13,732 nt of DNA from an uncultured Planctomycetota bacterium (GTDB lineage: Bacteria; Planctomycetota; SZUA-567; JAFGNG01): assembly GCA_947311175.1 (NCBI GenBank), contig CAMZKK010000018.1, forward strand, positions 1-13,732. The letters are read 5' to 3'. Both the position numbers and the translations under genes were made by a program. The notes under the pieces are model-generated. The model worked only from the letters and a program-made list of their open reading frames with translations, had not been told where the DNA came from and made no database searches. The first letter of the stretch is position 1. Each line of letters opens with the position of its first letter. Of the stretch, positions 1 through 8,900 are shown piece by piece.

Positions 1-872
1 CTGATACTTCCCATTGTCATGTGGACCGTGCCAATTAGTCCGGGGTTTTTACCATCTTTTGCGGTTGTTCCTTGTAGAACCAAAGTCCTCGCAGTCGTGA
101 GGGCTTTTTTTAGATTTCTCGATTCAATGGCATTGGTTAGTTCAAATCCGGTTAGTGATTGTGAGTCTCCCATAAATTCTTTGACATCTTCAATACCTAT
201 CTCCGGGATATTTAAGGCGAAGATGCATAGTTTGTCTATTTCTGAATTGATGGCTGCTGGATTTGCACCGTAGATGGTGAAAAGCATACTTGCTGCATCA
301 CTACTTATTAAATGATTTTTTGCTTTAACTGATTCTTTAATCCATGCAACCACTTCGCCTTCATATTTGAATTCCGGGCATTCTATTACCATTGAATTTA
401 CCAGTAATTCTTTTGCTATCTTTCGACGTTTATCAAATTTATCAATTTCAAGGACAAGATACATTCCCTTGGTTGGATTTGCTGCATATTCGGCAATCTT
501 TTCTAGGTTGCTTTTGCTGTTTTTTGATTCATCATTAATTTCACCTTCGTTGTTTTTACTTGGAAAGAGAAATCTTTGTGCTTGCTTTACTATTACTAAT
601 TTTTCTGTCGCAAATAATCCATAACTAGAAAGTTCTTCGATGATTGCCGATGCTTTTAACTGTGACTCATTGCTGCTGGCTGGTCCATGAAATGTAATAG
701 TAGCAATCTCAGGATTTTTAGAGATTGCTATATGTTCAATAGTGGATAACGCCTTGTTGTGAAAATAATCTTGTCCGCTAAAGATTATCGTTACCGCAGA
801 GAGTCTGCCTGTGCGGATTGCTTTTAATTGATTCTTGAATTCTCCGATAGATGCGGTCTTTTTCTTTGCCAT
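1..872 (-). CDS. holA: DNA polymerase III subunit delta, 3' end off the window
   Basis: Clamp-loader delta subunit, which opens the sliding-clamp ring during replication. I translated this open frame by hand: it starts MAKKKTASIGEFKNQL (ATG at 872-870) and stays open for 290 codons to the left edge, so perhaps 40-60 C-terminal residues are missing compared with the usual ~340. Family-like stretches in order are VTIIFSGQDYFHNKAL near residue 27 (the usual start of the first AAA+ domain), LSSYGLFATEKLVIVKQA near 80, GMYLVLEIDKFDKRRKIAK near 135, then GANPAAINSEIDKL and SLTGFELTNAIESRNLKKAL, typical of the helical middle and collar domains. Delta subunits are naturally degenerate AAA+ proteins, so a missing Walker A motif is expected. 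The start lies 4 bases after the accD stop, with no clear Shine-Dalgarno, suggesting translational coupling. Family assignment rests on recalled sequence pattern. Confidence 0.85.
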   Translation of the reverse strand, partial: MAKKKTASIGEFKNQLKAIRTGRLSAVTIIFSGQDYFHNKALSTIEHIAISKNPEIATITFHGPASSNESQLKASAIIEELSSYGLFATEKLVIVKQAQRFLFPSKNNEGEINDESKNSKSNLEKIAEYAANPTKGMYLVLEIDKFDKRRKIAKELLVNSMVIECPEFKYEGEVVAWIKESVKAKNHLISSDAASMLFTIYGANPAAINSEIDKLCIFALNIPEIGIEDVKEFMGDSQSLTGFELTNAIESRNLKKALTTARTLVLQGTTAKDGKNPGLIGTVHMTMGSI

Positions 873-876
873 ACAG

Positions 877-1740
877 TTATTGCGTAGCTATGGGCTCACA
901 AAGATATTCAAGTATCTTGTCGATTGCAGAGTGCATACCTCGGCGATGAACAATCTTGTCAATCTGTCCATGCTCAAGCAGAAATTCAGAGGTTTGAAAT
1001 CCTTCAGGGAGTTCTTGATGAATTGTTTGCTCAATAACTCTCGCTCCGGTAAAGCCGATTATTGCTTTTGGCTCTGCAATAATAATATCACCAATCGCTG
1101 CCCAACTTGCCCATACCCCAGCCATTGTTAGTTTTGTACAAATTGAAATAAATGGTAGTTTTGCATCGTGAAGTTTACCAAGAGCTGTGCAGGTTTTTGT
1201 CATCTGCATCAAGCTAAACAAGCCTTCTTCCATTCTTGCTCCGCCACCAGTTCCCGAAACAATAATGACAGGTAACCTCTCCTTGATTGCATCTTCAATT
1301 ACTCTAACAATCTTTTCCCCCATTACCGCACCCATTGAGCCTTGAGCAAAAAAACCATCACTTGCGGCAATAGCTACTTTTCGTCCTTCAATAGCTCCGA
1401 CTCCACACACCAATGCATCTGGCTCGCCGGTAAGTTTTCGATAGCGATTGATTTTTTCGTCATAGGTTTTTAATGCCTTAAATTTAAGAGGGTCTTTGCT
1501 AATGATGTTTGAGTAGCGTTCTTCAAAACTATTTTCATCAAGGGTTATCTCAATCCTTCGTCTTGCACTTACTTTATGATGATAATCACAATGTGGGCAA
1601 ACGCCAAGGTTGTCATCTAGGGTTTTTTTCATCAATAGTTCGGCACAATTCTCACACTTTGTTCCATGTCCATCGCCTGAGGTGATTGGCATTGTTTTAG
1701 GTTTTAGACCAAATTCTTTTAGGCCTTTAAGTATTCCCAT
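877..1740 (-). CDS. accD: Acetyl-CoA carboxylase carboxyltransferase beta subunit
   Basis: AccD pairs with AccA to transfer the carboxyl group from carboxybiotin to acetyl-CoA, giving malonyl-CoA, the first committed step of fatty-acid synthesis, in the cytoplasm. The 287 residues match the family length. The N-terminal zinc ribbon is intact, with C29 and C32 (CENC) and C48 and C51 (CPHC). The crotonase-like core shows FFAQGSMGAVMGEKIVR, then GTGGGARMEEGLFSLMQM, the oxyanion-hole region of bacterial AccD, and IGFTGARVIEQTI towards the end. The ATG at 1740 is preceded by AAAGGAT at good spacing, overlapping the end of the upstream gene. It is third in the rpe operon. No accA is visible, so that partner is encoded elsewhere. 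Confidence 0.97.
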   Translation of the reverse strand: MGILKGLKEFGLKPKTMPITSGDGHGTKCENCAELLMKKTLDDNLGVCPHCDYHHKVSARRRIEITLDENSFEERYSNIISKDPLKFKALKTYDEKINRYRKLTGEPDALVCGVGAIEGRKVAIAASDGFFAQGSMGAVMGEKIVRVIEDAIKERLPVIIVSGTGGGARMEEGLFSLMQMTKTCTALGKLHDAKLPFISICTKLTMAGVWASWAAIGDIIIAEPKAIIGFTGARVIEQTIHQELPEGFQTSEFLLEHGQIDKIVHRRGMHSAIDKILEYLCEPIATQ

Positions 1741-1752
1741 ATTTTTTATCCT

Positions 1753-2361
1753 TTATCCTTCGTCATCAACTAGAAGATCCCAGACCATCCAGCCTTTTTT
1801 AAAGTCAAATAATTGCCAGATAGAAGGGTTATCTCCTTCTAGCTCTGTGCCAAATGATATTGTTGCACCAAATTTTGGCAATACTTTATTGCAAAAAACT
1901 GTTAAAACTTCTGCTGATGCAAGAACGATAATATTTTCGGCATTCATTCTAATTTCTTCCATAAGGTGTTCTACTCTGCATTCAACCTCATACATTGATT
2001 CACCAAGTGGTGGGGTGAACTTATATGGATTTGCTCTCCAGCGTCGATAAGTTCGGGCAAATCGTTCTTGTACTTCAACCCAATCAAGAGCTGTCCACGC
2101 TCCCATATCGAGAGGTAATAAATCCTCGCAAGCTGTATGTTTTATCTTCATTTTATTTGCTATTGCTTTGCCGCAACTTATTGCCGGCTCATTAATCCAT
2201 GAGTAAATTTTTGTTGGTTGCCATTTGGCATATTCTTCGGTACAGCTTAATATCTTTTCCATACTTTCTTTTTTCGGTGGAATTTCCAAGTGGCTGAGAA
2301 TCTTTGTATCTCGTCCCCATTTGCTAGCCGGCTCTTCAATAAGAACTATTGAAATAGTCAT
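1753..2361 (-). CDS. Histidine-phosphatase-fold protein lacking the catalytic residues
   Basis: A 202-residue protein whose line-up with phosphoglycerate-mutase/CobC-type histidine phosphatases is visible by eye but whose active site is gone. The N-terminal LxRHGET strand reads IVLIEEPASKW. The usual IYSSPLxRAxQTA reads IYSWINEPAISCGKAI, losing the arginine. LxExxFGxWEG reads CEDLLPLDMGAWTALDW. The GES box survives as PLGESMYEVECRVEHLM. The second catalytic segment, VVSHGGVI, reads VLASAEVLTVF, losing the second histidine. It is therefore unlikely to be a phosphatase or mutase by the known mechanism. It could be a regulatory or scaffolding relative, or a ligand binder. The ATG directly follows the rpe stop codon (TAG then ATG, no gap), implying coupled translation, and accD starts 12 bases after it. 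The frame is intact, which argues against a decaying gene. Function unknown. Confidence 0.75.
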   Translation of the reverse strand: MTISIVLIEEPASKWGRDTKILSHLEIPPKKESMEKILSCTEEYAKWQPTKIYSWINEPAISCGKAIANKMKIKHTACEDLLPLDMGAWTALDWVEVQERFARTYRRWRANPYKFTPPLGESMYEVECRVEHLMEEIRMNAENIIVLASAEVLTVFCNKVLPKFGATISFGTELEGDNPSIWQLFDFKKGWMVWDLLVDDEG

Positions 2362-3006
2362 CTACAAACCATTCATCTCTTTAATCGCCACAGACATATC
2401 TTTCGCACCGAATGAAGCAGTGCCGGCAACAAGGTTGTTTGCACCGGCAGAAATAATTTCACTTGCATTTTTAGGACCAACTCCGCCATCTACCTGGATT
2501 TCCATCTTAGGATTACTTATAATTTTTTTTATTTCTTTTATTCTTTCAATAGTTTCAGGGATAAACTTCTGTCCTCCAAAACCAGGAAAAACCGACATTA
2601 CCAAAAGGCGATCAACTTTATCAAGATGTCCTTTTAGTTTTTCAACAGGCATATCAGGATTAAGGCTTAGACCTCTAATTAAGCCCAAATCACCTATTTT
2701 ATCTAAGATTGATTCCGGTTGAGGGCAGACCTCTAAGTGAATGGTTAGTCCGTCAGCTCCGGCATCTGTAAATGACTGTAAATATTTTTCCGGTTCTGAA
2801 ATCATTAAATGAACATCAAGGTGCATCTTTGTTATTTTTCTAATTGCCGCAATAATCGGAGGACCAAAACTAATGTTTGGCACAAAATGACCATCCATAA
2901 TATCACAATGGAGCATATCAGCTCCGCTGTTTTCAGCTCTTCTTATTTCCGATTCAATATTTGCAAAGTCGCAAGCAAGTAAAGATGGTGCAATTAATAC
3001 TGACAT
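2362..3006 (-). CDS. rpe: Ribulose-phosphate 3-epimerase
   Basis: Interconverts D-ribulose 5-phosphate and D-xylulose 5-phosphate in the pentose phosphate pathway, in the cytoplasm. The 214 residues are near the normal ~220 for this TIM barrel. Visible family motifs in order are APSLLACDF at 6-14, HCDIMDGHFVPN at 33-44 (metal ligands H33 and D35), HLDVHLM at 62-68 (H66), MSVFPGFGGQKF at 137-148, IQVDGGV at 170-176 (catalytic D173) and VAGTASF near 193. The residue before PGFGG is Phe; it is Asn in the E. coli enzyme and Glu in the human one, so this is a variable position. The ATG has an AGGAGT Shine-Dalgarno at 3011-3016. It is the first gene of the minus-strand operon. Confidence 0.97.
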   Translation of the reverse strand: MSVLIAPSLLACDFANIESEIRRAENSGADMLHCDIMDGHFVPNISFGPPIIAAIRKITKMHLDVHLMISEPEKYLQSFTDAGADGLTIHLEVCPQPESILDKIGDLGLIRGLSLNPDMPVEKLKGHLDKVDRLLVMSVFPGFGGQKFIPETIERIKEIKKIISNPKMEIQVDGGVGPKNASEIISAGANNLVAGTASFGAKDMSVAIKEMNGL

Positions 3007-3055
3007 AGTAACTCCTGTTTATTAATAACGATTTCAAATGATTTGTTTGATTGTA

Positions 3056-3083
3056 AATCTATTCGGATAAGTTGTTATGTCAA
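3056..3083 (-). promoter_or_regulatory. Sigma-70-like promoter for the rpe operon
   Basis: On the minus strand a perfect TTGACA (3083-3078) is followed after 16 bases by TAGATT (3061-3056, 4 of 6 to TATAAT). Transcription would start near 3049, giving a leader of about 43 bases ahead of rpe. This was read by eye in an AT-rich region. Confidence 0.5.
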
Positions 3084-3175
3084 GCGGTTGTATGGACTAA
3101 AATCCAAATTTCACAGTTGATGTAAAGTTTAGATTAATTGCGAACAATTAAGGTTCATTGACTATCACTGAAGGA

Positions 3176-3204
3176 GGTTTGATAAATTTTGATTTATCAA
3201 AACC
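3176..3204 (+). other. Hairpin beside an orphan Shine-Dalgarno in the divergent intergenic region
   Basis: GGTTTGATAAAT (3176-3187) and ATTTATCAAAACC (3192-3204) form a 12-bp stem with one bulged A and a TTTG loop. The strong Shine-Dalgarno AAGGAGG (3171-3177) overlaps the foot of the stem, about 80 bases before the fliK-like ATG. No good start codon stands at normal spacing: TTG 3179 is 1 base away and TTG 3189 is 11 away. The frame opened by TTG 3179 is the fliK frame, but it closes at TGA 3248-3250 after 23 codons. It may be a leader peptide, a regulatory stem, or the remains of a longer N-terminus. Confidence 0.4.
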
Positions 3205-3213
3205 ACTTAAACA

Positions 3214-3221
3214 ACCGATAA
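3214..3221 (+). promoter_or_regulatory. Sigma-28-like -10 box before the fliK-like gene
   Basis: ACCGATAA matches the flagellar sigma-28 -10 consensus GCCGATAA at 7 of 8 positions. The -35 position 15 bases upstream is poor (TATC rather than TAAA). A perfect sigma-28 -35 octamer TAAAGTTT occurs at 3123-3130 but lacks a good -10 at the right distance. Transcription from this box would start near 3228, about 29 bases before the fliK-like ATG. Confidence 0.3.
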
Positions 3222-3256
3222 TAAAAGATAGATGTCTTATTTCGAAATGAGTTTGC

Positions 3257-5545
3257 ATGGTTATTGATAATGGTTTTGTTTTTAGTAACTTCAAATCAGG
3301 GGCTAAGGTTGAGTCCGTTGGAGTGGGTGCTGATAGCAGATTATCAAATTTAAAAAATGGGGATATTGTTGATGCACGAGTAATTAACGACCTCGGTGAT
3401 GGCAAATACAGTGTTGAGGTAATAGAAAATAAGGGTGAGGGAAAAAATTATAAACTAAACTTAAAAAGCAATACTTCACTTGCTGTTGGTTCTGAGGTAA
3501 AGATGGAGGTTAAGAGTTCAGGCGAGCAACCGGTTTTTGATATTATTTCTACCGACAACAAGACTTCGGCACTTGGCTCAATCTCAATAAATATTAATGA
3601 TAAGGGAAATACGGAGATTGTTGTTCCGGTTGATAGTATTCCTGAAAATATTAATCTTCAACAACTGAAGATTAAAGAGATGTTGTTGATTCAATCAGCT
3701 ACTGGTGGTAGGGTATTGATAAAACTTCCAGACAGTAGTTTTTTTTATTCAGACAATAATTCAATTAATCAAAATTTGTTAAATTTACTACAAAAGTCAA
3801 CCTTTGAAAACGGCATTGATTTGAATATTAACAATGCAAGTATTAGACAAAAGGTAGTCATCGCTTCACAAATTTCAATTCAAACTCCACAAGGAGTTGT
3901 GAATAAAGAGGTTCATCTCGGTGGCGAGATTGTTATTCAGCCAGGCTCACAAGAACATATTAGCCGTAAGTTATTAGTAGCTAACGAGAGAGTAAATGCT
4001 AGTGTTAGTAATAGTAGTCTCGGTAAAATGTCTGTTGTTGCAAATGGTAGTGAATATGATATTAATGTTAGTGGCAAAATAAAATTACCTACTAATTCAG
4101 AAATTGTATTGATTCCGAATCCGGCTGTTATGACAATTGAGGGTAAAATCCAAACAAAACTCCCAAATGTTCTTAAGTATTCAGGATTAGCAACGAATAG
4201 CCCAGCACAAGTTGCATTAGATAAAATGATTACCGAGGTTGGACTCAGCCCAAATACTCAGACCAGACAGGCAGTAACCAGTCTTCTTGCAGAACATGCT
4301 CAACCAACAAGAGAAAATATTCAACTCACCATTTCGGTTGCAACCATTGCACAAAATCAAGGTTCAAATGCTAGCTCACAGGTGGCAACAAATGCAATGA
4401 TGAAGGCTGCCTCACATCAAATAGCTCACAACTTTCCATTGATACCATCTTTGACTAAGGGACTTTCGCAAATACTTCTTCGAGGTGAAGGTCTTAATGC
4501 AGAATTAAATAATACTGTCGAATTAATAAAAAATACAACAATCTTGATAAGCGATACTACCCAAGCTACAGATATATCTAAAAATACAACATCTTCTTTG
4601 CAGGCAACTTTCGAATCTCTCAATAACTCTATTGGTCAATTAGAAAAAATAAGTGTTCCCCTTGGAGAATATAACACCCCCGATTTACTTGCTTCATTTA
4701 CCGGTTCCCTCGCAGGTTCTGAATTGGCATTAGTAAGTTCAACCCTTGAGCAGGGGATTGCGACGTATTTGTCGGGAAATCCTACACTAAATTTATTTGA
4801 TTCAATTGTTTCAATATTGACATCCGAGCTTGGGTCTGAGCAAAATTCTTTTTCAGCAACTGTACTTTCAAATACCGAAAGAGAGGTTTTGTCATTATTG
4901 CGTTCATTGCCGGAAGGGAAAGACAATACGTTAGCAATTAAGGATTTGGTGGGTCGTCTTACTCCAGAAGGTAAGCATAATGTGTTACACGAGATAAAGC
5001 AGCTTGAGCGTTTGGTTATTGAGGAAGATACCGTTATCAATCGAATTGTGCAGGCACATCGAGCAGTAGATTCTATTATAGAAAAAGCGGCTGCTTACAA
5101 AGCTGAAAATATTGTTGGGCATCATAAAGAGCCAACAGTATTTATCGCAGAGATCCCATTTCATTTGGGTGAAGACAGCGGTGATGGAAAGTTGAAATTT
5201 TACGGGAGAAAAAATAATCAAAGTAAGAATAAAAATTGGAATCATCGAGTAGTGCTTGATTTGATAATGTCAAATCTTGGACCGGTGTTAGGAGATATGC
5301 GGTTTAGTGAAGATAGGTTAAATATAACTATTGGTATTGCTGATGAAAATTCTGAAAATGTGATTTCCGAAAAAATCCCTGAGTTATCGTCAATCCTTCA
5401 AGGAAAGGGTTTTGATGTGACGGTATCAGTAAAAGTGCTTGAACCTGAATCCTCGGAGCAGGGCAGCCATTCTCCAATTACGATAAAAACAACGCTAAAT
5501 AAAAATGACGACAAAACAATCCATCATCTCGATTTGGAGGTATGA
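3257..5545 (+). CDS. fliK: Flagellar hook-length control protein, FliK-like
   Basis: FliK is an exported molecular ruler that measures the growing hook and makes the export gate (FlhB) switch from hook to filament substrates. At 762 residues this is large for the family. The C-terminal domain at about 662-731 shows the FliK Flg_hook pattern: VVLDLIMSNLGPVLGDMRF, then LNITIGIADENSENVI and a final helix ending in LSSILQGKGFDV. Residues 30-105 form a beta-rich domain (NGDIVDARVINDLGDGKYS, then LAVGSEVKMEVKSS) like the N-terminal modules of large FliK homologues. The middle is rich in Asn, Ser, Gln and Thr, as expected of an extended ruler. There is no signal peptide, as FliK leaves through the flagellar export gate. 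The ATG at 3257 has no clear Shine-Dalgarno and an in-frame TGA lies just upstream (3248). The FlhB-like gene 35 bases downstream supports the call. Confidence 0.85.
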   Translation: MVIDNGFVFSNFKSGAKVESVGVGADSRLSNLKNGDIVDARVINDLGDGKYSVEVIENKGEGKNYKLNLKSNTSLAVGSEVKMEVKSSGEQPVFDIISTDNKTSALGSISININDKGNTEIVVPVDSIPENINLQQLKIKEMLLIQSATGGRVLIKLPDSSFFYSDNNSINQNLLNLLQKSTFENGIDLNINNASIRQKVVIASQISIQTPQGVVNKEVHLGGEIVIQPGSQEHISRKLLVANERVNASVSNSSLGKMSVVANGSEYDINVSGKIKLPTNSEIVLIPNPAVMTIEGKIQTKLPNVLKYSGLATNSPAQVALDKMITEVGLSPNTQTRQAVTSLLAEHAQPTRENIQLTISVATIAQNQGSNASSQVATNAMMKAASHQIAHNFPLIPSLTKGLSQILLRGEGLNAELNNTVELIKNTTILISDTTQATDISKNTTSSLQATFESLNNSIGQLEKISVPLGEYNTPDLLASFTGSLAGSELALVSSTLEQGIATYLSGNPTLNLFDSIVSILTSELGSEQNSFSATVLSNTEREVLSLLRSLPEGKDNTLAIKDLVGRLTPEGKHNVLHEIKQLERLVIEEDTVINRIVQAHRAVDSIIEKAAAYKAENIVGHHKEPTVFIAEIPFHLGEDSGDGKLKFYGRKNNQSKNKNWNHRVVLDLIMSNLGPVLGDMRFSEDRLNITIGIADENSENVISEKIPELSSILQGKGFDVTVSVKVLEPESSEQGSHSPITIKTTLNKNDDKTIHHLDLEV

Positions 5546-5580
5546 TTTTGCATCGTCGGGTGGACCAGGAAATATAAAAA

Positions 5581-5868
5581 ATGTATAAATGCAAAGATTT
5601 AAAAAAACGCAGACAGCTCGCTCTCGCCCTTCGCTTTGATGAAGAAAGAGAAAAGGCTCCTCGGGTCATCGCAAAAGGTAAGGGGAGTATTGCAAAAAAA
5701 ATAATAGAAATTGCCAAAGAACAAAATATTCCGATTAGAGAAGACCCTGATTTGATTGAAACTTTGTCTAAGTTAGATTTGGGTGATTTAATCCCCGCAA
5801 AACTTTATCCGGCAGTGGCTGAACTCTTGGCATTTATTTACAGAGTAAATGGTAGCACCGGAAAGTAA
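5581..5868 (+). CDS. FlhB C-terminal-like protein (FhlB / FlhB2)
   Basis: A 95-residue soluble homologue of the cytoplasmic tail of FlhB, the flagellar export component whose C-terminus selects substrates and responds to FliK. Lined up with the FlhB tail, ALALRFDEEREKAPRVIAKG corresponds to the segment just after the NPTH autocleavage site. It continues with IAKKIIEIAKEQNIPIREDP, then LSKLDLGDLIPAKLY and AVAELLAFIYRVN. The NPTH motif itself and all membrane segments are absent, as usual for FhlB, which often sits beside fliK and may modulate or replace the FlhB tail. Its ATG has a modest AGGA at 5567-5570. A 12-codon open frame starts in an ATGA overlap with the fliK stop (5542) and ends at 5577, which could carry ribosomes on to this gene. 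Confidence 0.9.
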   Translation: MYKCKDLKKRRQLALALRFDEEREKAPRVIAKGKGSIAKKIIEIAKEQNIPIREDPDLIETLSKLDLGDLIPAKLYPAVAELLAFIYRVNGSTGK

Positions 5869-5984
5869 AATGTAAAAATATTTTAGCAGTTAGTTTTTTT
5901 GTGTCGTGCTTGTAAAAATATGTGTGGTTTTTTTTGAAAATACAATATATAATATTTTTCTGACCATTTAATTCACAAAAGAGT
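5869..5984 (+). promoter_or_regulatory. AT-rich gap with a TATAAT box before the hybrid kinase
   Basis: This 116-base gap holds a perfect TATAAT at 5948-5953, suitably placed to start transcription near 5960 for the hybrid kinase gene. I see no convincing -35 at 16-18 bases (the sequence there is GT-rich) and no clear terminator after fhlB. Confidence 0.3.
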
Positions 5985-8900
5985 ATGAGGCAAGATACAA
6001 TGGATGAAAAACAAAATAAGGTGGATGAAATAATGCCAAAAACTCAAGAAGAGCAGAAAGCATTGCATTCAATTTTTGAGATTTTATTCAAAGCAAAGGG
6101 TGTTGACTTTTTCAATTATCGACAAAACTCCGTGGTGCGTAGGGTGACTAGGAGAATAGGGATTTGCAAGCAGAATAGTTTTAAAGAATATCAAGATTTG
6201 CTAATAAATAACCCTGAAGAAATTGAACTATTGTACCATGACTTACTTCTTTCCTTTACCGAATTTTTTAGAGAACCTGCCACCTTTAAGAGTCTTAAAG
6301 AAAAAGTCTTTCCGGAAATAATAAAAAACAAATCTACGAAGTCATTGATAAAAATATGGGTTCCTGGATGTTCTACCGGAGAAGAGGTTTATTCACTTGC
6401 TATTTGTCTGTATGAGTTCCTTGGAAATATCAAATTAAAAATACCTTTTCAGATTTTTGGTACAGATCTTGTTGAAAAAAATATTGATATTGCTCGTGCT
6501 GCAATATATCCAGAAAAATGCAAAAAAAATCTTTCTCAAACCCATGTCGAGCGTTATTTTGAAATCACAGCTTGTGGTTTAAAGGTGGCTAAATTTATAA
6601 GAGAGATGTGTGTCTTTGCAACTCAAGATGTTACGCAGGATCCACCTTTTTCTAAAATAGATCTTGTCAGTTGTAGAAATATGTTGATTTATTTCAGTAC
6701 TGAATTCCAGGAACAAACCCTTCTGCTCTTTCACTTTTCCCTCAAACCAGATTGTTTTCTGTTGCTTGGATCTTCTGAGGCACTAGGTGATTGCTCTTAT
6801 CTTTTCAATGAAGTAGATCAAAAAGCAAATATTTATTCAAAGCGGGTGTCTTCTGTTAAACCAAGATATCGGTTTCCATTTTCATCAAATATTTCTAAAA
6901 CTACGATTGGTGCTACTCGTCGTGGCGTAAGAAATTCTTCAAATCTCGATATCTCAGATCAAGTTGATAAAATCCTAATTGATTGTTACGCTCCTTCCTC
7001 GGTGCTGATTGATTGTAATATGCAAATTAGACAGTTTAGGGGGCAAACATCACCTTATTTGGAACCGGCAACGGGGGACGCGAGCCTTAAGCTGTCTAAA
7101 ATGGCGAAAGATGGTTTGATGCCAGATCTTTATGTTGCGATAGAAGAGGTCAGAAGAACTTCAAAACGGGTGACCAAAAAGAATGTAACTTTTAGTGATG
7201 GAAATAATAGTGAGACTGCGACGGTGAATCTCTCTGTCTTGCCAATTTTTGAATCACCTAGTGATGAGGTATATTATCTCATTCTATTTGAGGAGATAGA
7301 TGAACCCGTAGTTTGTAATCCTAAATCTAACAATATAGTTAATGATAATTGTAGGGATAAAGATAATGAGAATGAAATAAAACGTCTTAGTGTGGAATTG
7401 CAACAGGCGAAAGAGCATATGCAGACAATCATTGAGGAAAAGGACGAAGTGAATCAAGAGCTTTGGTCTGCTAATGAAGAGGTGCAAGCGACAAATGAAG
7501 AATTGCAGAGCCTTAATGAGGAAATGGAGGCTGCGAAGGAGGAGCTTGAGGCGAGTAACGAAGAATTAAGGACACTTAATGAAGAATTAAAAAATAAAAA
7601 TAACGAGGTTGTTTCCGCTATGGGGTTTTCTGAAAGCCTTTTGGAGACAGCGAATGTTCTTGTCGTTACGCTTGATTCAAATTTAAAAATCATTAGATTT
7701 AATAAGTGTGCAGAAGAAGTGACTGGATATAAAAAGGATGAGATTATTGGGAAAAACTGGATTGATATTTTCATCCCCAAATATGACAGTAAAAGCATTC
7801 CTGGAATTTTCTCTAAGGCACTTGATGATTTTCCAGAGCTTTCTTATTACGAAAATAATATTTTGCTAAAAAATGGTGAAGAACGTCTTATTGGTTGGAG
7901 GAATAGTGTATTGAAAGATGCCGAAAAAAATATCATCGGCATGTTGAGTATTGGTACAGATATAAGCGAAAATAGAAAATTAGAGGAACAGCTCCGGCAA
8001 TCCGAAAAAATGCAGGTAATAGGACAACTCGCAGGTGGGATTGCTCACGATTTTAATAATCATCTTGCCGGAATTATGGGTTATGCCGATATTTTAAATG
8101 TGAAATATCGAGATGACCCAGAGGTCGTAAAGTACGCGCAAAAAATAATAATGGGCTCTGAAAATGCCTCAAGTTTAACCAGCCAACTTCTTGCCTTTGC
8201 TCGTAAAGGGAAATATCTCTCAATCCCCGTAGATATTCATCAAGCCATTGATGAGGTTATTGATATTCTCGCTCATACCATAGATAAAAATATTGCAATA
8301 ACTAAGGTGTTTTTTGCAGAGTCTTCAATTGTTCTTGGTGACCCCAAACAATTACAAAATGTTTTATTAAATATTTGTCTAAATGCCAGAGATGCGATGC
8401 CTGACGGCGGTAAGCTTATTTTTGAAACGGAAATAATATCTTTGAGTAGAAAGGATTTGAAATCAAAAATAAACGATGTTAGTTGCGGACAATATCTTGT
8501 TGTTTCGATAACCGACACAGGTTGTGGAATAGGTGAAGATGTTAAAAAACATATTTTTGAACCGTTTTTTACAACAAAAGATATTGGTCAAGGGGCAGGG
8601 ATGGGACTCGCTTCTGTTTATGGCGCAATAGAAAACCATAATGGTTTTATTGAGGTTGAAAGCACTTGCGGTGAAGGTAGTTCCTTTAGGGTGTTTTTGA
8701 AAATTCTTGAAAGCAAAATGGATGAATGTGATGAGAAATTTGTTTCAACCAAAAAAGGAAAAGCCAGTATTTTGTTGGTTGATGATGAAGAAGTGATTAG
8801 GGAAATTGCCTCGGGAATTTTATCAGATTCAGGGTATACAGTAGATGTCTGTTGTGATGGACAAGAGGCGGTTACTTATTTTAAAGAAAATTATAAATCT

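Noticed and set aside
1610..2050. Long plus-strand open frame across the accD/phosphatase-like junction
   Set aside because: It lies antisense to two well-supported genes, has no ribosome site or family resemblance, and is a shadow frame.
4636..5040. 134-codon minus-strand open frame inside the fliK-like gene
   Set aside because: Ser-rich antisense shadow of a low-complexity coding region, with no recognisable protein features.
7441..7605. Short-period repeats in the DNA of the hybrid kinase gene
   Set aside because: They encode the Glu-rich coiled coil (NEE/EEL heptads) common between CheR and PAS domains in this family, so the pattern is protein-driven.
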